Shown here in pieces: positions 26,846 through 36,983 of a stretch of DNA of 64,000 nt. The DNA comes from Candidatus Tectimicrobiota bacterium (lineage in GTDB: Bacteria > Tectomicrobia > Entotheonellia > Entotheonellales > Entotheonellaceae), in NCBI GenBank assembly GCA_026005175.1, contig BPKO01000001.1, positions 930,001-994,000 on the forward strand. The letters are read 5' to 3'. Below the pieces are notes generated by a model that worked only from the letters and a program-made list of their open reading frames with translations, was not told the origin of the DNA and ran no database searches. Both the position numbers and the translations under genes were made by a program. The first letter of the stretch is position 1, and each line of letters starts with the position of its first letter.

Positions 26846-28825
26846 TCATGCTCGCAGCGTGGCGCACAGGCGAATCGTCTCCGCATCGAGTGGCTTGCGG
26901 GCCCCATGGCCGCTATCGAGCACCGCCTGTACCACTTCACGCCCGAGCAACGCCTCGATCTCCGCGGGCACGGCAGCGCCGGCTTCCTCTTTTCGTTCCA
27001 TCCACTCCGGATGCTCTGCCAGGGCATCGGCCAGGCGGGGCCAGCGGAGGGACAGGATCGTCCATCGCACCAGAGGCTCGCGGTCGATGTCCAGATGGGA
27101 CAGAAGCGCCAGGGCCCGGTTCGTGCTGTAGGCGTTGACCAGCCGCTTCATGGCCCGGGGGGTCGGCTCGAGCAGCGGCGCGAACGGCTTCAAGGCGTGC
27201 TCCGTCCGCGCCACCACCTCCGGTTCGGCCAGGCGGGCGACAATCCTCTCCCGGATGGCTTGACTCCGGCCCGGGTCCTGGACTTCGTGGAGCCGGCGGA
27301 GCAGCGCCGCCTCGTCATCGGTCTCGTTTATCCCTTCTCGCTCGTCATGCTCGATCGTCTCCTCCGTGGGCTCCTGCGCGTCGGCCCGCACGCCGATGAG
27401 GTGGTGCCAGTAGGCCTCCTGGATGCGGGGCGGCGCGGCCGGAACCGGCGTCGAAAGCTGGAACAGCTTTTCGAGGAACAGCGTCCCCAAGGACTTGCCC
27501 GGGACATGCACCCAGGGCCGCATGGACTGATAGACTTCTTCGTAGCAGGCGTTGAGCCACCGCCGGTCGGCGGCCACCACGTAGACCACCGGAGCATCGC
27601 GGAAGAGGGTCTGAATGCCTTCGAGCAACTCGACGACGTACGCGCTCCGGCAGCGGTCCAGATCGTCGATGAAGATGGCCACGCGATCGGGCTTGAGGCG
27701 GTCGATAAGCCTCGTAAACCGCCCTTTGATGGTCTCCATCGGGTTTCGCGTGGCGCTCAGGTAGCTCCGGGCAGCTTCGGCGGAGCCAACCAGCAGCGAG
27801 CGACCCACCGCCGAGGCGATGCCCCACAGCGTGACGGCGAGGGCGCCCAGCTGGCCGGCCACTTCCAGCACCGCCAGCGGCAACGTCTGAGCGGGTTCCG
27901 CCGGCAGTGTCTGTGCGGATTCCGCTCGCGCCCAGGGCAGAACCACCAACACCAGGAGCCAAGCCACCGCGATCAGGATGGCAAGGCTCGCCAGCCACAC
28001 GCCGCGGCCGGCCGAAAACCGCCACCCGTATTCGCACGCCCGCTCCCAAAGGCTGAGCCGGTGCTGCGTTCGCCGGAAAACGGCGTCCAGGAGCGCCCAC
28101 CAGGGCGGGTGAACGTGCTGATGCCGCCAGGCGTTGAACTCCACCACCCGCCATCGCCCCGGCGTCGCGTTTCCGTGCCCGTCCCTGGCTCCGTCCGCTT
28201 CCGCGAGCGCCTGGGCCAGGAAGCGGAGCACGGTGCTCTTTCCGGCGCCCCAGGGGCCGTAGAGGTGGATGGCATAGGAGCCCTCTTCTTCGGAAACCGC
28301 CGCGATGCGCCGGGCCAAAAAGCGGGCAAACGCGGCGCGGCCCAGGCGGTCCTGCTCCAGCCGGTCGAGCGGCTGGTCCGGGTGCGTCGGCACCGCGTCG
28401 GGCGGCTCGAGAAGCGCTCGCCCCTGCTCGCTGAGGAGGCTCTCCAGCGGCTCCCGCAGCTCGCCGATCAAGGCATCCCAGAAATTGTCTTGTTGGAGCT
28501 GCTCGCGTAAGGACGGGCTCAGCAAGCCCAATCCGATCACCACCAGCCGGCCGTGCAGCTCGGGAACCGTTTCCGAGTTGTACAGCTCCTGCACCGCCGC
28601 CAGCCATGCGTCCACCGGCCGGCGGTCCGTATCCGGCTCCCCTTCGTGCAGCGCGTCAGGGCCGAGGGTGCCCTTGGCGTACTCGGGGTGCCGCTCCAGG
28701 ATGGCCTTTGCGACGACCACCGCATTGACCGGCCCCGCATCGGCCAACCCGTCACGCACGGCGCCGACCGTCGGCGAAAGGCGCCAATCGCCGAGTGGCG
28801 CTGCGGATTGTTTTGCCGCTTTCAT
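26846..28825 (-). CDS. Membrane-anchored KAP-family P-loop NTPase inside the Tc toxin operon
   Basis: 659 residues. KAP hallmarks: Walker A GPWGAGKST (about 189-197), two transmembrane segments inserted between the Walker motifs (about 276-298 and 310-345), and Walker B VAIFIDDLDRC (about 379-389), then VVYVVAADRRWL. The first 130 residues form a separate helical domain that I do not recognise (ILERHPEYAKGTL, WLAAVQELY, LHGRLVVIGLGLLSPSL), resembling N-terminal effector-associated regions of other conflict NTPases. Its ATG overlaps the stop of the TcB-TcC gene (ATGA, 28822-28825), so translation is coupled; the TcA gene follows after 108 bases. KAP NTPases are often in phage defence or toxin loci; here a role as immunity, assembly or release factor is inference. 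Confidence 0.85.
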   Translation of the reverse strand: MKAAKQSAAPLGDWRLSPTVGAVRDGLADAGPVNAVVVAKAILERHPEYAKGTLGPDALHEGEPDTDRRPVDAWLAAVQELYNSETVPELHGRLVVIGLGLLSPSLREQLQQDNFWDALIGELREPLESLLSEQGRALLEPPDAVPTHPDQPLDRLEQDRLGRAAFARFLARRIAAVSEEEGSYAIHLYGPWGAGKSTVLRFLAQALAEADGARDGHGNATPGRWRVVEFNAWRHQHVHPPWWALLDAVFRRTQHRLSLWERACEYGWRFSAGRGVWLASLAILIAVAWLLVLVVLPWARAESAQTLPAEPAQTLPLAVLEVAGQLGALAVTLWGIASAVGRSLLVGSAEAARSYLSATRNPMETIKGRFTRLIDRLKPDRVAIFIDDLDRCRSAYVVELLEGIQTLFRDAPVVYVVAADRRWLNACYEEVYQSMRPWVHVPGKSLGTLFLEKLFQLSTPVPAAPPRIQEAYWHHLIGVRADAQEPTEETIEHDEREGINETDDEAALLRRLHEVQDPGRSQAIRERIVARLAEPEVVARTEHALKPFAPLLEPTPRAMKRLVNAYSTNRALALLSHLDIDREPLVRWTILSLRWPRLADALAEHPEWMERKEEAGAAVPAEIEALLGREVVQAVLDSGHGARKPLDAETIRLCATLRA

Positions 28826-31800
28826 TGCTTCTCAAACGTCCACTCATAAACGGTTTCGGTCATCTCGCCCCCAGTCCAGCCCCCGATGACGGCCCCGCTT
28901 ATGCCGCCGAGAATTCCACCTATCAAACCGCCAGCCGGCACGGTCACAACTTCCTCTGGCGCAGCCGCCTGTGGACCCGCGAACCCAAGACCTAGTGCAA
29001 TGGCTGCACCGGTTTTTGCGCCACCCCAGGCGCCGGTTTTTGCGCCAGCCCAAGCCCCTGCCCAAAAGCCAAGTTTCTTTGTGATGGTTTTGGGCTTGTT
29101 CTCTGCGTAGTAAACTTCATAAGCATCTGCTGCAACTCCTACGACCAGCAGGATGCGACCTCCCCACTTGACGAACTGAAAGGCTCGACCACCCGCCTTC
29201 GCCTTTGCAGCCGCCTGGGCTTCCGCTGGCACCTCTACCTTTCGCAGGCGGTATCCTTGGCCTGGAACATTCTCGAAGCCGAGCCTCTCCAATGCTTCCC
29301 TCACCTTGGTCGCCGCGTCGCTCTCTCCGGTTTTGATGACGTTCCAGATATTTTTGTTGATTCTCGCCTTTAGCTCAGTCGGTGAAAGCTTGTCTGGATT
29401 TTGTATCTTTGCAACGGCTTCCTCAAAAATCTTCCGCAATTCTGTGACCTCACTGAACCTGCGTGTGAGGATTGAAAACGGATCATCCACAACCGAGATA
29501 GGCGGTCGCGGTAGTGATGAGCGTGGATCTATGCCAAGGTGTTTTGTCTGCCGGTTGGTGACAGAATCGAGAAACTGTCGGTTTTGCACATCCAGAGCTC
29601 TAGCACGTGCTTCCGCCGACGAGATCCCTTTCTGCCCCACCGGATTAGGCTCATCGATATCCAGACTCAGCGGCACTTCTCTGAGTCCTACCTTGCCCTG
29701 CTGTTGAAAGGGTTGCTCAACCTGGTCCAAACGCCGGATCGCTTCGTCGAGAGCTTCGTTAACATCAGAACTTTGCATCCCTTGTCGGTCAACTTTACGC
29801 ATAGGCATCCCTTGGGCATAGCGGTACAGATTGACGCCATCGTTGGTGCCCACCGGATCTGCGGAAATCCACCTCCCCAGCCAAGCGGCATAATACCGCG
29901 CCCCGTGGTAATAGAGCCCACTCTCCTCATCCCGTTCCTTCCCCGTGTAACGATAGCGTTTCGGCGTCTCGGTCTGGCTGCGCACGGCCTGGTAGGAGGT
30001 GCTGCCGTAGGGGTAATACTCTTCATAGGAGATGATCTGCGCCTGGTCGTCCAGTTCCAGGCTGGCGGAGCCCAGGTGGTTGCCGAGCTGGTAGCGGATG
30101 AGTTGCTGTGGAGAGGGGTCGCTGCCGTGGGTGCGGGTCTCGACCAGGGCGATGCGTTGCTGGTCGTCCATCAGGTGCAGGGTCTCGCGCGCGAGCGTCA
30201 CGGTCTGGCCGTCGCCGACGTATTCGCGGTAGATCTCGAAGCCGCTCAGGTAGATGCGTTCCTGCAGGCGCGTGGGGGTCTGTCCGGGGCCGGCCTGGCG
30301 TTCGGTCACCTTGCGCACCCGCTGGCCCGCGGCATCGTAGACGTACCAGGTCGTCTCCGGCGTGCCGTTATTGACGACCTGCCGCGCGGTGGCCTGGAGC
30401 TGGTCTTTGAAGTCCCAGCGCATGAGCGGCAGATGCGGCATATTGGTCATGTTGCCGTGGGCGTCGTGGCTGTACAGCTCGACGGTGGCGCCGATGGTGG
30501 TGCGGCTCAGGCGGTTGCTGGTCTTGGCCGGTTCGAGCAAGCTAGGCTCTTCGTAGGCGTACTCGCGCGTCCAGCTGCCGTTCAAAGCCTGGTGGATCAG
30601 CTTGAGGAAGTTGCCCGCCGCATCGTACTCGTAGCGCTCCAGATACCGGCGCATGGCCTGGCCATCATGGGGATGGGCGAGGCGCACGCGCGGGGCGTCG
30701 TCCCAGGAAGCCGGCACGGGTTGATTGGCCTGGCCGATGTGCTCGCGGCCCGTCGCCTCGATCAGCCGGTAGATCGCATCGTAGGTGTATTCGGCGTGGG
30801 GCTCGACCACGGTGTTGTTGAAGTAGATCGTCTGCTGGGCGTCGTCACGGAGGCTCGTGATGTTGCCCGCCGGGTCGTAGGTGTAGGAGAGGTCCTGCAG
30901 CACCTCTCCGCCGCTACGGACGGTACGCAGGCGCGTGAGGCGGAAGGTGAGCGGGTCGTAAGCGTAGGTCGTGACGACGCCGTTGCCGTAGGCGATCCGC
31001 TCGCGCTGGCCCCTGGCGTTGTAGTCGATGTCGGCGACAAACACCGTGGCCGCTGCCGCGCCGCGCAGGTTGGCTTCGATCCGTTCCAGCAGGTTGGCCT
31101 CGTTGTAGGCGGGCCGCACGATGCTGCCGTCGGGCGGGCGCAGCTCGATGGGGCGGTTGAGGGCATCGAAAACGGTGCGGCCGTTGAAAGTCTCGGCCTC
31201 CAGCACCGGCGCGCCGTTCCAGTCGGGCGGGGTCTTGTAGTCGCGGGTCAGTTGCCGGCTGCTTTCTAATAGATTGCCCTTAAAGTCGTAAGTGACGTTA
31301 GTGACGAAAATGGCCTGGTCGAACTGCCGGTACACCTTGCCGCGGTGGTTGGCGGCCTCGCCCTGGGTTTCGCCGTACTCGATGCGCTCGGCCAGCCGCT
31401 CGACGCCGTTTTCGATGACAAAGAGGCCGACCGGCCGGCGCAGGGCGTCGTAGATCATCCGGCGGGCAAAGCCGCGGCTGTCCCAGGCGCGAACAGGGTT
31501 GCCCGCCGCGTCGTTGAGCGTCCAGCGCTCGCCCGCCTCTTGGCTGGCCTGATGGATGCGGTTGCCCAGCAGGTCGTAGTCGTAGCGCATGACCATCCGG
31601 CCCAGGAGATCGCCGTTCTGCTGGACCGCATCGCGCACGGCGCGCTGGTTGCCCTCGATGTCGAGCTCCACGCGGGTGGGGTAGCGCTCCTCGATGGTGC
31701 TGCCGTTGCGCAGGAAGCGGTTGTGGGCAAGGGTCAGAAACGCCCGGCCCAGGGTGTCGAAGTGGACGACCGTAGGCGTGGCGGCGTGGACTTCGGTCTG

Positions 31801-34800
31801 GCGCGCGGCCTGCGTCTCGCGCGCGCGCATTGTGACGTCGGGGTAGCGCGCGGCAAAGGCGGCAGCATGGGCCGGGTCGGTGCGCAGGGCATGCCAGGTG
31901 GGAAGAGACTCGGCCTCCGGCAGTCGTCGGAAGAAACCGCCTACGTCAGGGTCGGTCTTGGGGTCGAGGAGCACCGTGTCGTTGACGTCCCAGGTCTCCT
32001 GCCGCCAGGGATCGAAGACCACCTTCTCCCAGGTGTGGTTGGGGTGGAGGGTGGCGACCACCCGCTCGAGCGGGTCGTAGCAGAGCACGGGGCCGACGCC
32101 AATCTTGACGTCGAACTCGAAACAGTGGGTGTCGGTGAAAAAGGGCTCGTACTGGCGGACGGGCTTGCCTTTGTTGTTGAAGACCGTCCAGCCGCTGCCC
32201 ACCCAGCGGGGGCTGACGTCATTCGCCGTCAGCTCGGGCTGGCCATCCGGTCCGACGACGATCTTGCCGTCGGCGTCGCGCCGGGGCACTGGACCGGGCT
32301 CGGCCTGAATCTTTTTCTGGATCTCACGGCCGAAGCCATCCGAGTAGCTGAAGCTGTGCTGAACTTTTGTCTGTTGGCCATTCGGGTCAGACTCGTGGCT
32401 CTCGCGGGCCAGGGTGTAGACCACCGCGGGTTGCGGGTTGGCGCTATCTTTGGTGCGCACGTAGGCGAAGAGATCGTACACCAGCCGCGTGGTGGCTTTT
32501 TGCAAGATCGCGTGCGGGTCGGCCGGCGGGTTTTGCAGGTGGCTCAGCACCGTTGGCTCGTCCAGATCGGCCTTGAAGCCCTCGAGGGAATCGCCCAGAT
32601 TCTCTTCGGGTTTGCCCATCACCGTCGTGCCCACCACCATGCCCAGCGCATCGAAGGCCACCGCGGAGCGGTTGCGGTTGGGATCGCTCACCAGCCGCGG
32701 TTGCAGCACGCGGTAGTCGTTGGTGCGACGGGTAATGACGCCGCTCGAGTTGCGCTCGCCCACGGTCACGCGGTTGCCGAGGGCATCCCGGGTTTCCAGG
32801 AGCAAGAGGTCGTAGGGGTCATAGGTAACTGTGGTATCGTGGCCGAAGGGGTCGCGATAGCGGCGCGGCAGGAAGAAGTGCGCTTGGGCCTCGACCAGCT
32901 CCTGGGCAGAGGTGGCAGCCGGGTTGGCGTGGTAGAAGAGGCGCCCCGAGGGGATCCACCAGCGGCCGTCGCCGTCGAGGTCCACATGGCCGCCTTGATC
33001 GGCGCCCTGACCGCCAAGCACTGCAGCCGGATTGGGCAGCAGCGCTTGGCCGCTGCGTCGATAGACCTGCCCTAGAAGCCCAGGCGTGAAGGCGAGCTTG
33101 TAGCTCTCGCCGGGCAGGGCCAGGGGTTCCAGCTCGCCCAGCGGCAGGAGATCGGTCAGGTCGTCGTGGCGATAGCGCGTGCGTGCCTGCTCGAGCAGGC
33201 GACGCTGGCGGCCAGAAGTGGGTTGTTCTTCGTACTGGATTTCGCTGTCAAAGACGTGGACCAGGCGTTGGGCATCGTTGGGATCGGGCTCGACGAGGTC
33301 GGACGCCTGAAAACGACCTGCCGGACCGGTCGGCGTATAGCCGGTGAGTTCGTAGATGCGGGTCTCGGCGGGCAGCGGCGTCCGGTAATCGTCGTCCGCT
33401 TCGATGGCATGGGTGACGGTCTTCTCGGTATAGGCGACGAGCCGCTGCGTCTGCTTGGCGCGGTCGGCGTCGGTGGGCAGGCTCATATCCGACTGCCGTC
33501 GCCCGTAGCCGATAGCGGCTTCCTTCAGCACGTTGCCGTAGGCGTCCACCTCGAGGGTCAGCGCGTGCTGGAGGCGGGGGTCCGAGGGCTCTCGCTCATA
33601 ATGGTAGGTGAGCGCTTCGCGAGGGTGGACGAAGAACACGGCGTGGCGATGCGATCCGCGCCGCTGGACAGGTCGAATCGTAAAGTTCTGCTCGACAACG
33701 CTGTAGGGGTGACTCGCCTTGTCCGTGTCGTCAAGCGCGTAAACCTCCTGCCGCAGCATGGAGCCCTTAAGGGCGCGGCAGGCCTCACGTTCTTCCTCGA
33801 TGGTCAAGCCTTGCGGCAGCACTGTATCGGGCAAGAGCAATGCCCGCGCCTGGGCGTCGCTGAAGCCCGGCTCGCGGTAGTATTCCCCTCGATCCTCGGC
33901 GTCGAGCAGGCCAGCGAAGAAGTCAGAGACATGCTCCCGACCCAGATAGACGCCGGTATGGAACCAGGTTTTGGTAAGCACCGGCGGCACATGGGAAGCA
34001 GCATCCCAGTTGGTATTCCCCTTACCCCCGCCCTCTCCCGCGGCAAGGCCAAGGGCGCCGATCTCCTCGGTGTCCCACTGCTCCACCATGCCAAAGCCGC
34101 GAAACTCCCGTTCCTCGCCGTCGAAGTAGCCGTGGTGATAGGCGTAGCGGGTGACGAAGCGGTTGCGGCTGATATGGTCGTGGGTCTCCACCCGCTCGAT
34201 CACGTGCACCGGGAAGGGGAGACGCGTGATCCATGGTTTGTCGTCGCGTTTGTCCTGAAGGTAGAACTTGGTCGAGGGGGCGTAGTGCACGCAGGTCTCG
34301 GCGCCAAGGTTGTTGACGATCTTGACGAGCAGGTGGGGCTTTTCGGCCATCAGGCGCACATAGCGCATCTGTCGCCTGGCATCCCCCGGCAAGGGCGACG
34401 ACCACACCAGACAGGCGGTGCCGTTGCCGAGCAGGTCCAGCGCCTGGATGTGGACGAGATCGTCCACCTGCGGGAACACCGCAAGCCGACGCGACGCGCT
34501 CCAACTGTTGCCGGACTGGTTGAAGTAGAGCCGCACGCCGTCGGGATGCAAATAAACGATGTCGGTCGTGCCGGAGCCGTCGATGTCCGCAAGACGCACG
34601 CGCCGCTGATCGAATTGGTCCGGCGCATCGAACCACGGCGCGTTGTCCATCGTCACCTTGGCCCCGAAGCGGCCGTAGCCCAGGTTAGGCCAGTAGCAGA
34701 CCTCGCCGTTGCGGATGCGCACCAGATCCGTCAGGCCGTCGCCCGACAGGTCGGCGAGGTAGATGGATTGCGTGCCGTCAGCGAAAACCAGGCGCGGGCC

Positions 34801-36561
34801 ATTCTCTTCATCCAGCGCCTGGGCCACCCGCCGGGCCGGTTCGAAGCCTTCCTCGGCCAGGGAACGATGCCAGACCAGAGCCTCCTCTTCGGTGATGAGC
34901 ACATCGGCGCGGCCGTCGCCGTCCAGGTCCACAAAGCGCAGGTTGGGGTCGCGCAGGTCGCGGCTGAGGGGCGAGGTGAAGGGACGGAACGGCTGCCAGC
35001 CCTCGTTTTCATCGTGTTCGTAGAGGCCAGGCGTCGCACCTTCCAGCACGACGAGATCGGGCTGGCCGTCGCCGGCCAGGTCCATGAACTGCGTGCCTGT
35101 GGCCAGGGCCACGTTGGGTTTGACGGTGACCGCTTCCATGGAGGAAAAGCGCGCCTTGACCGCTTCTTTTCCATTCTCCTCGACCGGCAACGGACTCAGG
35201 TTGCGTTTGTAGAACCAGCCGCCGCCCTGTTCGGTCAAGATGCCGGGGATGCCCTCGCCGTGCAGGTCGGTCCACTGGTAATTGCCGCCATCGAGCCCGA
35301 CGGGCAGATTTTCCAAACTTTTGGCGTCCACTTCTTCCACGAGTTCCTGCACTTGCGGCCGGGAGTAGGTGAACTCCAGCGGCGGCAGGGTTCGCTTGAC
35401 GTATCCTGCACCCTCGCGCTGATAGCCGCATTGGGTGACCCGGTTCAGGAAGCTGTAGACCGGATTGCGGGCGCTGCTCGGGTCTTCCTCGTAGGCATAG
35501 GTGAAATCGGTCGAGCGCACCAGCCCCTCGTAGCCGGGTTCGCCGGTGGTCAGATCGGGGATGTGGTGAAACATCAAGACACGCTGGCAGAGGCGGTAGG
35601 TGCGCACCTCGAAGCCAGCGCGGTACGACGAGAAGGGATCGGGACGCACCGGCCAGGGTTGGCTTTCCACGGCCATCGGCACCGTCTCGTCGTGCTCGCC
35701 GTAATCGAACACAACCTCGAACAGCCAGCCGGCGTTCTGGATCTGGCTCGAACTCAGGAAAGTCGGACGGCGACCTTGACCGTCGAGTAGCGGCGCGCGG
35801 TTGCCGTACTTGATGCGCTTGAGATAGCGGTTGGCGGAACGGCTCTGTGGCGTGCGGTTGCGCTCGTGGGCCTGGGTAAGGTCGATCCCGGTGGAATCTT
35901 CCGGTTTGTATTCGTACAGGATCGCGTTGCCTTTGTCGTCGCGGGTCTCGCAGATGAGCCAACTAAAAATGCGAGCCGGATCGGCGGGATCGGCGATGCG
36001 CGAATTGGCGTCCTTACCGTATATCGTCAGGACGTTATCCCTGGAGATGGAGCGCCAGTGGACGTCGCCATCGCTTAAGCGGGTCCAACGCTCGATGCGG
36101 GCGAACAGGCCCTCGATGCGCGGGCGGTAGCGGTGGATGCGATGCTCCACTCCATCAATGGTGCGCGTCGCACTCCAGCGCGAGCCGTCTTCGTTCAGGA
36201 CCGACACCAGGTCCTCGGCACCCGACAGGATGAAAACGTCGGACTCTTCGGCGTCCCGGTACTGCGGCAGTCCCTTGTCCGTCTTGCGCGTGATGGCGGG
36301 CAGGGACAGGCTCCAGCCAAAGCCGAAGGGGCCGTTGCCCGCGCCGGAATCGTACGAGAGCGACAGCTGCGGGCCGAAGCCGGAACGTCCCGGGCTCGTG
36401 GCAATCGGCACCATCAGGGAGCCCGTGCCAGTCACCGGATTGGCCGCGAACTTCTCGCCCATGCCGCGAATGGCGCCGCCACCTTTGGGCAGGGAGATCG
36501 CCGGTGCCGCTGTCCCTTGCGGGACTGCCTGGCGTTCCTCGGTTTTTTGGGGTGTTGCCAT
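28822..36561 (-). CDS. TcB-TcC fusion (SpvB + Rhs repeat shell) with unrecognised C-terminal effector
   Basis: The start is chosen at ATG 36561 (MATPQKTEERQ), with GAGG 8 bases upstream, rather than the ATG at 36603; about 2579 residues. N-terminal SpvB domain (ISLPKGGGAIRGMGEKFAAN, VPIATSPGRSGFGPQLSLSY), FG-GAP-like propeller strands (DLDGDGRADVLI, DIDGSGTTDIVYL), TcB mid domains (FVTRYAYHHGYFDGEEREFR), then YD/Rhs repeats ending at the core SADPVGTNDGVNLYRYAQG and VDRQG (about 2235-2265). Both Asp-x-x-Gly sites of the Rhs self-cleaving aspartyl protease are kept. The remaining roughly 315 residues are the variable toxin: a charged helical part (RINKNIWNVIKTGES, VREALERLGFENVPG) and a Gly-zipper hydrophobic C terminus. 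First gene of the Tc operon. Confidence 0.9.
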   Translation of the reverse strand: MATPQKTEERQAVPQGTAAPAISLPKGGGAIRGMGEKFAANPVTGTGSLMVPIATSPGRSGFGPQLSLSYDSGAGNGPFGFGWSLSLPAITRKTDKGLPQYRDAEESDVFILSGAEDLVSVLNEDGSRWSATRTIDGVEHRIHRYRPRIEGLFARIERWTRLSDGDVHWRSISRDNVLTIYGKDANSRIADPADPARIFSWLICETRDDKGNAILYEYKPEDSTGIDLTQAHERNRTPQSRSANRYLKRIKYGNRAPLLDGQGRRPTFLSSSQIQNAGWLFEVVFDYGEHDETVPMAVESQPWPVRPDPFSSYRAGFEVRTYRLCQRVLMFHHIPDLTTGEPGYEGLVRSTDFTYAYEEDPSSARNPVYSFLNRVTQCGYQREGAGYVKRTLPPLEFTYSRPQVQELVEEVDAKSLENLPVGLDGGNYQWTDLHGEGIPGILTEQGGGWFYKRNLSPLPVEENGKEAVKARFSSMEAVTVKPNVALATGTQFMDLAGDGQPDLVVLEGATPGLYEHDENEGWQPFRPFTSPLSRDLRDPNLRFVDLDGDGRADVLITEEEALVWHRSLAEEGFEPARRVAQALDEENGPRLVFADGTQSIYLADLSGDGLTDLVRIRNGEVCYWPNLGYGRFGAKVTMDNAPWFDAPDQFDQRRVRLADIDGSGTTDIVYLHPDGVRLYFNQSGNSWSASRRLAVFPQVDDLVHIQALDLLGNGTACLVWSSPLPGDARRQMRYVRLMAEKPHLLVKIVNNLGAETCVHYAPSTKFYLQDKRDDKPWITRLPFPVHVIERVETHDHISRNRFVTRYAYHHGYFDGEEREFRGFGMVEQWDTEEIGALGLAAGEGGGKGNTNWDAASHVPPVLTKTWFHTGVYLGREHVSDFFAGLLDAEDRGEYYREPGFSDAQARALLLPDTVLPQGLTIEEEREACRALKGSMLRQEVYALDDTDKASHPYSVVEQNFTIRPVQRRGSHRHAVFFVHPREALTYHYEREPSDPRLQHALTLEVDAYGNVLKEAAIGYGRRQSDMSLPTDADRAKQTQRLVAYTEKTVTHAIEADDDYRTPLPAETRIYELTGYTPTGPAGRFQASDLVEPDPNDAQRLVHVFDSEIQYEEQPTSGRQRRLLEQARTRYRHDDLTDLLPLGELEPLALPGESYKLAFTPGLLGQVYRRSGQALLPNPAAVLGGQGADQGGHVDLDGDGRWWIPSGRLFYHANPAATSAQELVEAQAHFFLPRRYRDPFGHDTTVTYDPYDLLLLETRDALGNRVTVGERNSSGVITRRTNDYRVLQPRLVSDPNRNRSAVAFDALGMVVGTTVMGKPEENLGDSLEGFKADLDEPTVLSHLQNPPADPHAILQKATTRLVYDLFAYVRTKDSANPQPAVVYTLARESHESDPNGQQTKVQHSFSYSDGFGREIQKKIQAEPGPVPRRDADGKIVVGPDGQPELTANDVSPRWVGSGWTVFNNKGKPVRQYEPFFTDTHCFEFDVKIGVGPVLCYDPLERVVATLHPNHTWEKVVFDPWRQETWDVNDTVLLDPKTDPDVGGFFRRLPEAESLPTWHALRTDPAHAAAFAARYPDVTMRARETQAARQTEVHAATPTVVHFDTLGRAFLTLAHNRFLRNGSTIEERYPTRVELDIEGNQRAVRDAVQQNGDLLGRMVMRYDYDLLGNRIHQASQEAGERWTLNDAAGNPVRAWDSRGFARRMIYDALRRPVGLFVIENGVERLAERIEYGETQGEAANHRGKVYRQFDQAIFVTNVTYDFKGNLLESSRQLTRDYKTPPDWNGAPVLEAETFNGRTVFDALNRPIELRPPDGSIVRPAYNEANLLERIEANLRGAAAATVFVADIDYNARGQRERIAYGNGVVTTYAYDPLTFRLTRLRTVRSGGEVLQDLSYTYDPAGNITSLRDDAQQTIYFNNTVVEPHAEYTYDAIYRLIEATGREHIGQANQPVPASWDDAPRVRLAHPHDGQAMRRYLERYEYDAAGNFLKLIHQALNGSWTREYAYEEPSLLEPAKTSNRLSRTTIGATVELYSHDAHGNMTNMPHLPLMRWDFKDQLQATARQVVNNGTPETTWYVYDAAGQRVRKVTERQAGPGQTPTRLQERIYLSGFEIYREYVGDGQTVTLARETLHLMDDQQRIALVETRTHGSDPSPQQLIRYQLGNHLGSASLELDDQAQIISYEEYYPYGSTSYQAVRSQTETPKRYRYTGKERDEESGLYYHGARYYAAWLGRWISADPVGTNDGVNLYRYAQGMPMRKVDRQGMQSSDVNEALDEAIRRLDQVEQPFQQQGKVGLREVPLSLDIDEPNPVGQKGISSAEARARALDVQNRQFLDSVTNRQTKHLGIDPRSSLPRPPISVVDDPFSILTRRFSEVTELRKIFEEAVAKIQNPDKLSPTELKARINKNIWNVIKTGESDAATKVREALERLGFENVPGQGYRLRKVEVPAEAQAAAKAKAGGRAFQFVKWGGRILLVVGVAADAYEVYYAENKPKTITKKLGFWAGAWAGAKTGAWGGAKTGAAIALGLGFAGPQAAAPEEVVTVPAGGLIGGILGGISGAVIGGWTGGEMTETVYEWTFEKQ

Positions 36562-36735
36562 CGCTGCTACCTCAAAGACGTTGTGGCGGCTGCCGGCTCC
36601 CAAAGGGCCTCGCCACCGCGCAGGAGCACGCTTGCGTGCAGCGGGTACGAAATGGCGGGAGGAAAGCGTTTTCGCACCGCAATCTCCCTAAATTGCGCGC
36701 CAGGCTGTTCATCCCGCCGCCGCGGCATGCGGGCC

Positions 36736-36759
36736 CGCGGGGTTCTGTAAAACCCCGCG
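36736..36759 (-). repeat. Hairpin in the 5' leader of the Tc operon
   Basis: CGCGGGGTT (36736-36744) pairs perfectly with AACCCCGCG (36751-36759), 6-base loop. It lies in the roughly 390-base leader between the predicted promoter and the TcB-TcC start. It could be a structured leader or attenuator; no U-run follows on the minus strand. Confidence 0.4.
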
Positions 36760-36954
36760 CCGAGCGGTCACAGCGCCACAGCGCTTACAGCCCAGCTTCC
36801 ACACACGAGACAGGAACCCTGTTCTACGAGTGCAGACAGGGTCCACTGCGGATCCGGCCGGAAAGACGGCAACAGAAGAGAAAGCGCAGGAAGAGCAACA
36901 CCTCAGGCGAGAAACACGAGGGCGTGTTTGCTTGCCCGACCGTCCCAAGTCAGG

Positions 36955-36983
36955 AGCGTAAACACGGCCATCGAGATTGTCAA
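36955..36983 (-). promoter_or_regulatory. Sigma70-type promoter for the Tc toxin operon
   Basis: Minus strand: -35 TTGACA (36983-36978), 17-base spacer, -10 TACGCT (36960-36955). It is about 395 bases before the TcB-TcC start, in an AT-rich patch. Overlapping it upstream is a second possible -10 (TATAAG). Confidence 0.6.

Noticed and set aside
33166..35790. Long plus-strand open frame (874 codons) opposite the TcB-TcC gene
   Set aside because: Composition is that of a shadow of the GC-rich minus-strand gene; no domain and no ribosome-binding site. The same holds for 22589-24382, 25034-26605, 31345-33075 and 29539-31269.
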